The notes under the pieces: generated by a model
The model's database searches: none
Told to the model about the DNA's origin: nothing
What the model saw: the letters and a program-made list of their open reading frames with translations, nothing else
Made by a program: the position numbers and the translations under genes
Shown: positions 6,328-15,041 of the stretch, one piece after another
How positions within the stretch are numbered: the stretch's first letter is position 1
How the letters are laid out: each line of letters begins with the position of its first letter
Assembly (NCBI GenBank): GCA_934454745.1
Contig: CAKSGP010000004.1
Span: forward strand, 1 to 20,201
DNA: 20,201 nucleotides
Source: an uncultured Clostridia bacterium
GTDB lineage: Bacteria; Bacillota; Clostridia; UBA1381
Direction of reading: 5' to 3'

Positions 6328-8104
6328 TTTCTTGCTCTCCATTATTAACTATCTGTATTCCAAGCTCCTCAAGCTGTGCATCATCAATAGTTCCGGGAGC
6401 CTGGGACATAAGCTCTGATGCGTTCTGAACCTTGGGGAACGCCGTTACGTCGCGCAAGCTGTCACAGCCCGTCATAAGCATAGCAAGTCTGTCAAGACCG
6501 ATACCCATACCGCCGTGAGGTGCCGCAGCGTACTTATAGGCTTCAACCAAAAATCCGAATTTAGCCTCGATTTCCTCGTCGGTAAGTCCTAAAAGCTCAA
6601 ACATTTTCTGCTGGAGCTCATAATCGTTTATACGTATAGAACCGCTTGAAAGCTCAACACCGTTAAGAACCAAATCATACGCCTTTGCATTGACCTTTTC
6701 GGGGTTAGTGTCAAGGTACTGTATGCACTCGTCATTAGGCATTGTAAAGGGATGATGCATTGCAAGCCATTTGCCTGATTCCTCGTCATATTCAAAGAAT
6801 GGGAAGTCTGTTATCCATAGGAAGTTCCACTTATCAGGAATTATATCCATACGCTTTGCGGTTATAAGACGCAATGCACCAAGTACAGGAAGTGTTACCT
6901 TATCCTTATCAGCAACAATAAGAACAACATCGCCCTTTTTCGCACCAAGTTTGTCAAGCAAAGCTTTTAATTCCTCATTGCTAAAGAACTTCTTAAAGCT
7001 TGCGTTAGGCTCGTCCTCATTCCAGCGTATATATGCAAGTCCCTTTGCACCTATACCCTTTGCGTGCTCAACAAGCTTATCTATTTCCTTACGTGTGTAA
7101 GTTTCGGCAGCATCAGGCACTACGATTGCACGAACAGTTCCGCCTGCTTCAAGGGCAGATTTAAACACAACGAACTCACTGTCTGCTACGCAATCGCTTA
7201 TATTCTGAATTTCCATTCCGAAACGTGTATCAGGCTTATCGGAGCCATAGCGTTCCATTGCCTCCTTATAGGTCAAACGCGGCAAGGGAGTAGGAATATC
7301 AGTATCAAGCACGGTCTTATACAAATACTTTATAAATCCCTCTACAATCTCCAAAACATCCTCTACATCAACAAAGGACATTTCCATATCTATTTGTGTA
7401 AATTCCGGCTGACGGTCTGCTCTTAAGTCCTCATCACGGAAACATCTTGCAAGCTGAATATATCTGTCAAAGCCCGAAATCATCAAAAGCTGTTTATAAA
7501 TCTGCGGTGACTGGGGAAGTGCATAGAAATTGCCCTGATGCACACGTGAGGGAACTACATAGTCACGGGCACCCTCAGGCGTTGATTTAATCATCATAGG
7601 TGTTTCAATTTCTATAAATCCGTTATCGTAGAAATAGTCACGTGCCGCTTTTGCAATCTCCGAACGCATAATTATATTTTTCTGCAAAACACCTCGTCTT
7701 AAGTCTAAATAACGGTATTTAAGTCGAAGCTCCTCGTTTACGTTAGTGTTATCCGTTATTTCAAAAGGCGGTGTCTGTGCCTTTGCAAGTATTCTTAAAT
7801 CGTCAACGTATATTTCTATATCGCCGGTCTTAAGCTCCTTGTTCTTACTCTCACGTTCACGGACAACTCCTTTGGCCATAAGTGCAAATTCACTTCGGCA
7901 GGATTTTGCCTTTTTAAGTAGGTCCGGCGCTGTGCTGTCGTCAAACGCAAGCTGAACAATACCTGTTCTGTCACGGAGATCTATGAATATGAGGTTACCC
8001 ATATCTCTTATTTTCTGTACGTATCCGCCTACAACTACTGTTTTTCCTATTCCTTCTGTTTCTCCGCAGTAGTTTGTACGCTTTAAGCCTTTCATTGTAT
8101 CCAT
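6320..8104 (-). CDS. aspS: Aspartyl-tRNA synthetase
   Basis: A class II aminoacyl-tRNA synthetase of 594 residues, the normal bacterial length, that attaches aspartate to tRNA(Asp). The N-terminal OB-fold anticodon-binding domain (about 15-110) contains GNLIFIDLRDRTGIVQ. The catalytic core shows motif 2 in ARCFRDEDLRADRQPEFTQ (219-237) and motif 3 in GGMGIGLDRLAML (531-543). Between them lies the bacterial GAD insertion (about 290-400). Residue 35 is Met where tRNA(Asn)-charging, non-discriminating enzymes usually have His and E. coli has Leu30. That favours an aspartate-specific enzyme, but one residue is not proof. The ATG at 8104 has AAAGGGA upstream. The gene follows hisS by 14 bases and overlaps the esterase start by 8. 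Confidence 0.97.
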   Translation of the reverse strand: MDTMKGLKRTNYCGETEGIGKTVVVGGYVQKIRDMGNLIFIDLRDRTGIVQLAFDDSTAPDLLKKAKSCRSEFALMAKGVVRERESKNKELKTGDIEIYVDDLRILAKAQTPPFEITDNTNVNEELRLKYRYLDLRRGVLQKNIIMRSEIAKAARDYFYDNGFIEIETPMMIKSTPEGARDYVVPSRVHQGNFYALPQSPQIYKQLLMISGFDRYIQLARCFRDEDLRADRQPEFTQIDMEMSFVDVEDVLEIVEGFIKYLYKTVLDTDIPTPLPRLTYKEAMERYGSDKPDTRFGMEIQNISDCVADSEFVVFKSALEAGGTVRAIVVPDAAETYTRKEIDKLVEHAKGIGAKGLAYIRWNEDEPNASFKKFFSNEELKALLDKLGAKKGDVVLIVADKDKVTLPVLGALRLITAKRMDIIPDKWNFLWITDFPFFEYDEESGKWLAMHHPFTMPNDECIQYLDTNPEKVNAKAYDLVLNGVELSSGSIRINDYELQQKMFELLGLTDEEIEAKFGFLVEAYKYAAAPHGGMGIGLDRLAMLMTGCDSLRDVTAFPKVQNASELMSQAPGTIDDAQLEELGIQIVNNGEQEND

Positions 8105-8118
8105 TGTTCTATTCCCTT

Positions 8119-9360
8119 TTATCTGAAAAATTCTAAAATTTTGTCAAGTGAAACTTCTGTTTCCTCGCCTGTTGCCATATTCTTTATTTTAGCTACACCA
8201 TTTTCAATCTCGTTATCACCAAGGACAAGCGTATTTTTTGCACCAAGCTTATCGGCATACTTCATACTTGCTCTTAAGCCTCTACCCATATGGTCAGTAT
8301 CAACGCTTATGCCTGCTTGCCTTAAATCATATGCAAGCTTGACTGCCTTAGATACCGCATCCTCGCCCATAGGCGCAATATAGAGTGTTACTGAATCAGG
8401 CTTTGGAATTATTACTCCTGTTTCCTCAAGACGGAGCAATAGTCTTTCAATACCAAGTCCGAATCCCACAGCCGGTGTACTCTTTCCGCCAAGCTCCTCT
8501 ACGAGTCCGTCATAACGTCCGCCGCCGCATACGGTAAAGTCACCGCTTATTATTTCAAATACTGTCTTTGTGTAATAGTCAAGACCGCGGACAATACCTG
8601 AATCTATGGTATATCCAACTCCCATTGCATCAAGGCAGGACTTAAACTGCTCAAAATGCTCACGGCAATCGTCACATATATAATCAAGGAGTGTAGGTGC
8701 GCCCTTAACGATATCCTGACATATCTCCGACTTACAATCAATTATTCTTAAGGGATTGCGACTAAATCTGCCCTTGCAGGTATCGCAAAGCTCCTCATAT
8801 CTGGGCTTTAAGTACTCCTTTAAGGCATCTGAATACGCCTTACGGCATTTCGGACAACCTATTGAGTTAATGTTTACCGATAAATCCGTAAGTCCTACGC
8901 TTGTTAAGAAGCTAATGGCAAGGGATACAATCTCTGCGTCCATTGTTGCGTTCTGTGCACCGAATGCTTCAACTCCGAACTGATGGAACTCACGTAATCT
9001 GCCTTTCTGCTTATTTTCGTATCTGAAACAAGCGATATTATAAAACGCCTTCATAGGCATAGGCAGTGCATAGAGGTTGTTTTGCAAAAAGCTTCTTGCA
9101 ACTGATGCCGTACCCTCAGGACGAAGGGTTATACTTCTTCCGCCCTTATCGTTAAAGGTGTACATCTGTTTTTCAACTACATCGGTAGTATCGCCCACAC
9201 CACGTTCAAATAGCTCCGTATGCTCAAACGTAGGCACTCGTATTTCCTTGTAGTTATACGCATCTGCCGTTTCTTTAAATTTTTTTTCAAGATACTGCCA
9301 TTTATAGCTTTCCTCCGGCAGTAAATCCTCTGTTCCCTTTGGGGATGAAGTGACTATCAT
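8119..9360 (-). CDS. hisS: Histidyl-tRNA synthetase
   Basis: A class II synthetase of 413 residues that charges tRNA(His). PKGTEDLLPEE lies at the N-terminus, TLRPEGTASVARS (78-90) is motif 2, GLDYYTKTVFE (259-269) is the histidine-specific motif, and GFGLGIERLLL (299-309) is motif 3. A C-terminal anticodon-binding domain follows. Two Cys pairs, CPKC (169-172) and CDTC (192-195), with further Cys at 209, 214, 229 and 232, occupy the insertion domain and could bind a metal. E. coli HisRS lacks most of these. It is the first gene of the operon with aspS. The ribosome site (AAAGGA) lies 13 bases before the ATG, rather far. The leader holds no T-box. Confidence 0.97.
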   Translation of the reverse strand: MIVTSSPKGTEDLLPEESYKWQYLEKKFKETADAYNYKEIRVPTFEHTELFERGVGDTTDVVEKQMYTFNDKGGRSITLRPEGTASVARSFLQNNLYALPMPMKAFYNIACFRYENKQKGRLREFHQFGVEAFGAQNATMDAEIVSLAISFLTSVGLTDLSVNINSIGCPKCRKAYSDALKEYLKPRYEELCDTCKGRFSRNPLRIIDCKSEICQDIVKGAPTLLDYICDDCREHFEQFKSCLDAMGVGYTIDSGIVRGLDYYTKTVFEIISGDFTVCGGGRYDGLVEELGGKSTPAVGFGLGIERLLLRLEETGVIIPKPDSVTLYIAPMGEDAVSKAVKLAYDLRQAGISVDTDHMGRGLRASMKYADKLGAKNTLVLGDNEIENGVAKIKNMATGEETEVSLDKILEFFR

Positions 9361-9397
9361 TTTATATTGCCATTCCTTTTTTAATTATTTTTACAGT

Positions 9398-9420
9398 CCT
9401 TATATTTAAGGAGTATAAGG
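9398..9420 (-). promoter_or_regulatory. Competing small hairpins in the hisS leader
   Basis: Within the roughly 90-base hisS leader, CCTTATA pairs with TATAAGG (9398-9404 with 9414-9420). TCCTTA with TAAGGA (9397-9402 with 9407-9412) is an alternative. The two share bases and exclude each other. This could be a small switch or chance, and no T-box or other known leader is visible. Confidence 0.25.
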
Positions 9421-9458
9421 CTACCGTTTATCTTTAAAAAATACTAACCCATAGTAGT

Positions 9459-9487
9459 ATAATACCCCAAAATTGCCCTTTTGTCAA
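9459..9487 (-). promoter_or_regulatory. Promoter of the hisS-aspS-esterase operon
   Basis: On the minus strand TTGACA (9487-9482), a 17-base spacer and TATTAT (9464-9459) form a strong sigma-A promoter. The transcript would start near 9452, about 92 bases before the hisS start. It lies back to back with the promoter at 9524-9552. Confidence 0.8.
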
Positions 9488-9523
9488 GCAAAATAAGTAA
9501 TGCTTTCAAAATAAATTAAGGGG

Positions 9524-9552
9524 TTTACAAATCCCAAAAACAGAGGTATAAT
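9524..9552 (+). promoter_or_regulatory. Promoter of the flippase-MATE gene pair
   Basis: TTTACA (9524-9529), a 17-base spacer and TATAAT (9547-9552) lie upstream of the ATG at 9581, giving a leader of about 20 bases that contains the AAGAGG ribosome site. Confidence 0.8.
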
Positions 9553-9580
9553 ATACTTATTATATTCAAAGAGGTTAGTT

Positions 9581-11335
9581 ATGAATAAAATTAATTCAGA
9601 AAAAACACATTCCTTTATGGGCAACGTTGCCATTATCCTGTTCGCACAGATTATGGTTAAGGTGCTTGGGCTTGTGTATAGAATGGTAATAACAAATATC
9701 AACGGGTTCGGCAATGCCGGAAACGGCTTTTATAATGCAGGCTTTCAGGTGTACACCGTGCTTCTGGCAATATCCTCTGTGGGTATTCCCAATGCCATTG
9801 CAAAGATGGTATCTGAGCGTGCGGCAATAGGCGATTATAAGGCGGCACATAATGTATTTAAATCAGCGCTGAAGCTGTTTTCTGTAATAGGTATTATATG
9901 CTCTGTTATTCTGTATCTGGGTGCTGATTTCATTGCAGTATATATAATGAATATGGACGGTGCACAGTACGTTATGCGTGCGCTTGCCCCATCTCTGTTC
10001 TTTGTTTGTATAGCTTCTGTTATTCGCGGCTATTTCCAAGGACTTTCGGATATGCGTGCCACAAGCCAGTCACAAATGCTTGAGCAGGTATTTAAGTGCG
10101 GACTGACAATACTTTTTGTAGTACTTACCGTTGGGGTTATGCCTGCTCTGATGAAGGTTATAACACGCATTACCCTTCTTTACTCGCCAAAGGGGACTAC
10201 GCCCCCTGAAATTATGGCGGCGTGGGCAAATGCGGCAAGCTCTGCCGCAACGGTAATATCTTTTGTATATCTTTTCATATTCTATATGCGTAGGAGAAAG
10301 GCTATAAACGAACGGATACAGCGTTCAGAGTGTGAAACAGAAAAGGTATCCACCAAAAAGCTTATGAAAATGATTCTTATGCTTTCGGTACCCATTTCTC
10401 TTGCATCAATTATAACTGCCGTTAACCGTGTCGTTGACCTTGCAACAATAACACGGGGTATAGAATGTGCTTTTGCAAACGGTATTCCGCAGATTGCAAA
10501 TTCTCCAGCAATTCTAAATCCCACTGCCAAAGAGCTTAACACTGCCGCAGTAACCCTTTCGGGTATGCTCTCAAAAAGCGACACCCTGTTTAATATGCCC
10601 CTTGCTTTAAATATTGCATTTGCAACTGTTCTTGTTCCGTCAATTTCAGGTGCCATAGCAAAGGGCGATACAGAGGAGGCCGCCAACAAAACGGCTTATT
10701 CTATCCTGATTTCAATTTTGATTATACTTCCATGTGCAATAGGATATATGGTACTTTCAAAACCGATTTATAAAATCATATACCCCGCAACACCCGACGG
10801 CTATGATTTACTATCCATTATGTCGGTTGCATTGGTGTTTAGTGCATTGTCTCAGACAATAACAGGCGCTTTGCAGGGTATAGGCAAGGTTTATGTATCA
10901 GCAGTCGCAATTCTTATAGGCTGTATATTTAAGGTAGTGCTTAATCTGGCACTTATCCGTATTCCGTCAATTAATATATATGGCGCGGCTGTTTCGTCAA
11001 TAGTATGTCAGCTTGCTGCGTTCTTAATTAACTTCTTTGTGTTAATACGCCATATTCCCCTGAAGCTGACAATAAAGAAATATATTATAAAACCGCTTTT
11101 TGCAGGGGTTGTTATGGGCATTGCCGCAGTAGGAGTTTACAAAATCCTGTCATATCTCATAGGCGGTGCTTATATGGCAAACCTTGTAATAACATTAATA
11201 GCAATAGCTATTGCGGCAGTTGTATATATGGGACTTGTGCTTGGTTTGCACATTATGGATAAGGAGGATATACTTCTCCTGCCCGGCGGCACAAAAATTT
11301 ACGGACTTCTTACTAAACTAAAAATTTACAGATAA
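9581..11335 (+). CDS. SpoVB/YtgP-type polysaccharide (lipid-linked sugar) flippase
   Basis: An integral membrane protein of 584 residues in the MOP superfamily, with about 14 hydrophobic segments. The opening SFMGNVAIILFAQIMVKVLG, the following GNGFYNAGFQVYTVLLAISSVGIPNAIAKMVSE region and RGYFQGLSDMRATSQSQMLEQ are typical of the SpoVB/YtgP/MurJ group. Members flip lipid-linked cell-wall or polysaccharide precursors across the membrane. Whether this one carries lipid II or another polymer cannot be told. The start has AAGAGG six bases upstream. The gene ends in tandem stops (TAATAA) and is followed 15 bases later by a MATE-family gene in the same transcript. Alternative names such as stage V sporulation protein B are possible, but the location gives no sporulation context. 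Confidence 0.88.
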   Translation: MNKINSEKTHSFMGNVAIILFAQIMVKVLGLVYRMVITNINGFGNAGNGFYNAGFQVYTVLLAISSVGIPNAIAKMVSERAAIGDYKAAHNVFKSALKLFSVIGIICSVILYLGADFIAVYIMNMDGAQYVMRALAPSLFFVCIASVIRGYFQGLSDMRATSQSQMLEQVFKCGLTILFVVLTVGVMPALMKVITRITLLYSPKGTTPPEIMAAWANAASSAATVISFVYLFIFYMRRRKAINERIQRSECETEKVSTKKLMKMILMLSVPISLASIITAVNRVVDLATITRGIECAFANGIPQIANSPAILNPTAKELNTAAVTLSGMLSKSDTLFNMPLALNIAFATVLVPSISGAIAKGDTEEAANKTAYSILISILIILPCAIGYMVLSKPIYKIIYPATPDGYDLLSIMSVALVFSALSQTITGALQGIGKVYVSAVAILIGCIFKVVLNLALIRIPSINIYGAAVSSIVCQLAAFLINFFVLIRHIPLKLTIKKYIIKPLFAGVVMGIAAVGVYKILSYLIGGAYMANLVITLIAIAIAAVVYMGLVLGLHIMDKEDILLLPGGTKIYGLLTKLKIYR

Positions 11336-11350
11336 TAAAGGAATGATTAT

Positions 11351-12739
11351 ATGAGGATTTCCCTTGAAAATTTCATAGGCAATAAAGCTTTTTATAAACA
11401 CGCATTAGCTATTGCGCTACCCATAATGATACAGAACGGAATAACAAATTTCGTAAGTATGATTGATAATATAATGGTTGGCAGAATAGGCACAGAGCAA
11501 ATGTCAGGCGTTGCAATAACAAATCAGCTTATATTCATTTATAACCTTTGCATATTCGGTGCAGTAGCAGGAGCAGGTATTTTTACAGCACAGTATTTCG
11601 GCGAGGAAAATAACGAGGGAATTCGCCGTACTCTCAGATTCAAGCTGATAATAGGCGCTTTTGTAACGTCTGTTGCATTTTTAATTTTTTTGCTTTTAGG
11701 CAACAACTTAATTATGGCATACCTTGCCGGGAGCAGTGACGGCGGTGATATGGCGGCGGCATTTAGATACGCAAAGAACTACCTTAATATTATTCTTGCA
11801 GGCTTAATTCCCTTTATGATACTTCAGGCATATTCGGGAACCCTAAGAGAATGTAACGAAACAATGCTTCCTATGAAAGCCGGATTTGTTGCGGTTATAG
11901 TAAACCTTATCCTGAACTACCTCTTAATTTACGGCAATCTGGGATTTCCTATGCTTGGTGTTAAGGGTGCGGCAATCGCAACGGTTACGGCAAGATATGT
12001 TGAAACCTGTATTGTCGTTATATGGCTTCACAGACACAAAAAAGAGCATCCCTATGTAAAAGGTCTTTATAAAACCTTTAAATTACCCTTTGATATGTTC
12101 AAAAAGTTTTTGGCAAAGTCCCTGTCACTTCTCATAAATGAGGGACTATGGTCAGGGGGAATGGCTATGCTCACTCTCTGCTATTCATTTAGAGGTCTTA
12201 ATACGATTTCGGGACTTAATATCGCAAACACACTTTTTAACGTGTTTAGCGTAGTATTTATCGCATTAGGAAATGCAATATCCATTATAGTCGGTCAGCT
12301 TTTAGGTGCAGGTAAATTCAAGGAGGCGAAAAGGAACGATACAAGACTTATAGTTTTTGCAGTATTTGCCTGTATGATAACAGGTCTTGTCCTTTTAGCA
12401 ACAGCGCCATTCTTCCCAAGGATTTACAACACCACCACTGAAGCCAAGCAGATTGCAACGCATTTTCTTATAGCACAGGCCTTGTTTATGCCCCAGTCCG
12501 CATTTCTGAATGCCGCATATTTTACACTCCGTTCAGGAGGTAAAACCATCTTAACTCTTGCCTTTGACAGCGTGTTTATGTGGTGTGCATCGGTCCCTGT
12601 TGCATTTATTCTTGCAAAGCTTACGAATGTGCCTGCAATCGGTATTTTCATTGCCGTTCAGGGTGTTGAATTTATAAAGTGTATAATCGGATTTATACTG
12701 GTCAAAAAGGGAATATGGATACAAAACATAATACAATAA
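11351..12739 (+). CDS. MATE-family efflux transporter
   Basis: A 12-helix membrane protein of 462 residues in the MATE (multidrug and toxic compound extrusion) family, which exports cationic compounds with Na+ or H+. LAIALPIMIQNGITNFVSMIDNIMVGRIG near the N-terminus is the family signature. The SGTLRECNETMLPMKAG turn and an LGNAISIIVGQLLGAG segment in the second half mark the two repeats. The ribosome site AAAGGAA lies seven bases before the ATG. It shares a transcript with the flippase gene upstream and ends in the terminator at 12738-12761, whose stem begins inside its stop codon. The substrate cannot be predicted. Confidence 0.92.
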   Translation: MRISLENFIGNKAFYKHALAIALPIMIQNGITNFVSMIDNIMVGRIGTEQMSGVAITNQLIFIYNLCIFGAVAGAGIFTAQYFGEENNEGIRRTLRFKLIIGAFVTSVAFLIFLLLGNNLIMAYLAGSSDGGDMAAAFRYAKNYLNIILAGLIPFMILQAYSGTLRECNETMLPMKAGFVAVIVNLILNYLLIYGNLGFPMLGVKGAAIATVTARYVETCIVVIWLHRHKKEHPYVKGLYKTFKLPFDMFKKFLAKSLSLLINEGLWSGGMAMLTLCYSFRGLNTISGLNIANTLFNVFSVVFIALGNAISIIVGQLLGAGKFKEAKRNDTRLIVFAVFACMITGLVLLATAPFFPRIYNTTTEAKQIATHFLIAQALFMPQSAFLNAAYFTLRSGGKTILTLAFDSVFMWCASVPVAFILAKLTNVPAIGIFIAVQGVEFIKCIIGFILVKKGIWIQNIIQ

Positions 12740-12761
12740 AAAGAGGCATCAGCCTCTTTTT
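12738..12761. terminator. Bidirectional intrinsic terminator
   Basis: AAAAAGAGGC pairs perfectly with GCCTCTTTTT around the four-base loop ATCA. It has A- and T-runs on its two sides, so it can end both the MATE gene (plus) and the SLH gene (minus, ending at 12769). The first two bases are part of the MATE stop codon. Confidence 0.92.
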
Positions 12762-12768
12762 ATTATAT

Positions 12769-15018
12769 TTATTTTTCTGTTACAATAACCAATCTTATTC
12801 TGCCGTTTGTCTTATCGTCTGAATAACAGCTGTATGAATAGCTTCCTTCAATTACATCGGAAATTGATACTTTCCTGTACTGCAATCCGATTTTTTCGTA
12901 AATTTCCATATTTGGTGCGAAAAGATAACGTTCACCGCCGATAACTGCATAACCGTTGGTAAATTCGCTGACACTGCCCGAAATGGTGCTTAGTGATGTG
13001 GCATAGTCAGTCGAATTTCCGTTCTTTATAAACTTAACCGGTAATCCAAGAGACATTCCACTCATACCTGTTACTGTGTACGTTCCGCCGTTGGAGGTTA
13101 TAACTGCACTGTTTTCACCTTTTTGTACTGATGTTACAATTCCGTAAGAGTACATATCACCTGTTACGTTCTGTGTAATCATTGCACTTATCTCGCCCTT
13201 TGAGTTAGTTTCAGCATAAAGAACACTTCCTGCACTTAGTGTTTTTCCGTCAAGACGTTGCATATACGTTTTCGCATAAAGGGGAACATCAGAATATACG
13301 TTTTGTGCCACATCAACTATTACAACGTTCTGTGAAACAGGTTTAGAGCCTATCGTCATATCAGAATAGCTTACCTTGCCCGAAATTGAGGTTGCATTTA
13401 CAGATGCACCTACCTGTGCTTTTCCGTCCTTTAATGTAATCTTACAAACCTTATTCAAGCTTTGGGATTTATCATAATCGGTAGGATATGTGTATGTCGT
13501 ACCGTCTGAGGTTACAACATTTACGTAATAGCTGTTATAAACAGTTCCGTCGCTTTTTGTAAAATCCTTTTTGCCTGTACCTGTTATATATCCTACAACA
13601 GTACCTGAAACATCATTAAGATTTACTACGCCTGCAACTTTTGTTCCGTCACGTCCGAGAAGCAATGTAACAGTATCGCCGATTGAAACGGAACCGCTTG
13701 AGGATAGGTCATTAAATGCGTCTGCACTTTCAACCTCATATGTTACACCTGAAACAACAACACTCCGGGGTAAATCCTTTGACGGAACTGCATCCTCATA
13801 AATACCTGTAACCTTATTGGTGTATGCCATAACCATATTCAAGGACTTACTGTAATAGAGAATATCGTTCTGCTGTATGTACTCTGATGTAACCTGCTTG
13901 CCGTCACGCATTATTTTAGTTTGTGAATTTGTATCAAACTTTGATGCCCAGGAGCTTGAAACAACCTTTATAGGTCCTGTAAGACTGCCTTCACTGTAGC
14001 TTATATAGTCAACCTCGCCGTTATCACGGTAACGGATTCTGACTATATCGCCCATTTCCATCTGCTGACGTAAAGTGCCGTAGGTATATGCAACAGAATC
14101 CTTATAGCAGGTTGTACTGTCGCTTAGCCTGAACTGTTTTAATGATGTGTTATTTCCGTCAGGATAACACAAGATAGCATCGTTTAGTGTTGAATATACG
14201 ATATACTTTTCTGATTTATACTCTGAATCAGTAGAAAAGGCTACAAAATACTTGTCATCCTTTACTACCATATCACCCTTACAGCCTACATATGAATCAT
14301 TAAATGTGTCATCTATACGGTATTTGCCTGCTGATGTGGAAATCTCGTCCGAGCCTAATGATTTATCGTCTGTCTGAGATGCAATAATGGTTACATCTTC
14401 AATAAACTGACAGTCGTGAACTGCAATCAAATCCTGCTTTGTTGTTTTTGATTTTGTATCAAGTGCATTGCAGACAAGCTTTGCAACATCACGGCGTGTC
14501 ATAGGCTCGCCGATTTGTCTGTCTATTCCCTCTGTCATTTTAAGGCTTTCTGCCGTGCCTATCTGACCGTAGGGATATGAGGCGCCAAAATCAGATTCTG
14601 TATAGCCAAGAACCCGGAGCATCATAGTCACTGCCTCCTCATATGTCACATTACCGTCAGGACGGAATGTTCCGTCGATATATCCCTCAACAATGCCTGC
14701 GGATACTGCGGCACGTATATACGGTGCACCCCAGTATGTTCCTTTTACATCTGAAAAGGGCGAGAACTGCAAGCCTAAAGCAACTGTATTTTTATAGCTT
14801 GATGATGCGACCGCAATTTTTGACATCTGGGCACGGGTCACGTTGCTGTCAAAATTGAAGTTGCCTTCATCATCCCCTACCATTATATCAAGGCCTGACA
14901 ATAGCTCTGCCATTTCAGTATCCGACTGCCAACGCTCACTTGATGCCGATACATTGACAGTATATAGTCCTGACAGCATCATCACAACAAGCATAAGTGA
15001 TGTTATTTTCTTTTTCAT
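12769..15018 (-). CDS. SLH-domain cell-surface protein
   Basis: An exported protein of 749 residues. A signal peptide (KKK, a hydrophobic core, cleavage likely after Ala25 in NVSA) is followed by SLH repeats at about 35-75, 88-137 and 145-190. The clearest repeat holds YWGAPYIRAAVSAGIVEGY and DGTFRPDGNVTYEEAVTMMLRVLGY. SLH repeats anchor proteins to pyruvylated secondary cell-wall polymers of Gram-positive bacteria. Residues 200-749 are rich in beta strands, Ser, Thr, Gly and Asp, with no domain I can name. The ATG at 15018 has AAAGGGAG upstream. It is last in an operon with a MacAB-type transporter, 23 bases after the permease gene, so it may be the transporter's exported partner or substrate. 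Confidence 0.9.
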   Translation of the reverse strand: MKKKITSLMLVVMMLSGLYTVNVSASSERWQSDTEMAELLSGLDIMVGDDEGNFNFDSNVTRAQMSKIAVASSSYKNTVALGLQFSPFSDVKGTYWGAPYIRAAVSAGIVEGYIDGTFRPDGNVTYEEAVTMMLRVLGYTESDFGASYPYGQIGTAESLKMTEGIDRQIGEPMTRRDVAKLVCNALDTKSKTTKQDLIAVHDCQFIEDVTIIASQTDDKSLGSDEISTSAGKYRIDDTFNDSYVGCKGDMVVKDDKYFVAFSTDSEYKSEKYIVYSTLNDAILCYPDGNNTSLKQFRLSDSTTCYKDSVAYTYGTLRQQMEMGDIVRIRYRDNGEVDYISYSEGSLTGPIKVVSSSWASKFDTNSQTKIMRDGKQVTSEYIQQNDILYYSKSLNMVMAYTNKVTGIYEDAVPSKDLPRSVVVSGVTYEVESADAFNDLSSSGSVSIGDTVTLLLGRDGTKVAGVVNLNDVSGTVVGYITGTGKKDFTKSDGTVYNSYYVNVVTSDGTTYTYPTDYDKSQSLNKVCKITLKDGKAQVGASVNATSISGKVSYSDMTIGSKPVSQNVVIVDVAQNVYSDVPLYAKTYMQRLDGKTLSAGSVLYAETNSKGEISAMITQNVTGDMYSYGIVTSVQKGENSAVITSNGGTYTVTGMSGMSLGLPVKFIKNGNSTDYATSLSTISGSVSEFTNGYAVIGGERYLFAPNMEIYEKIGLQYRKVSISDVIEGSYSYSCYSDDKTNGRIRLVIVTEK

Positions 15019-15041
15019 AACTTTCTCCCTTTTATTTAAAT

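Noticed and set aside
6328..6342. Upstream ATG for the esterase
   Set aside because: No Shine-Dalgarno sequence precedes it. GGAGAG is correctly spaced for the ATG at 6327.
9362..9373. Three-codon leader peptide (ATG GCA ATA TAA) before hisS
   Set aside because: The purine run abuts its ATG with no spacer, and it holds no His codons, so it is most likely chance.
9361..9460. T-box leader before hisS
   Set aside because: The leader is only about 90 bases and lacks the conserved T-box core and a terminator/antiterminator pair.
10282..10689. Minus-strand 135-residue frame inside the flippase gene
   Set aside because: It is antisense to a well-supported membrane protein gene, and I saw no ribosome site or promoter for it.
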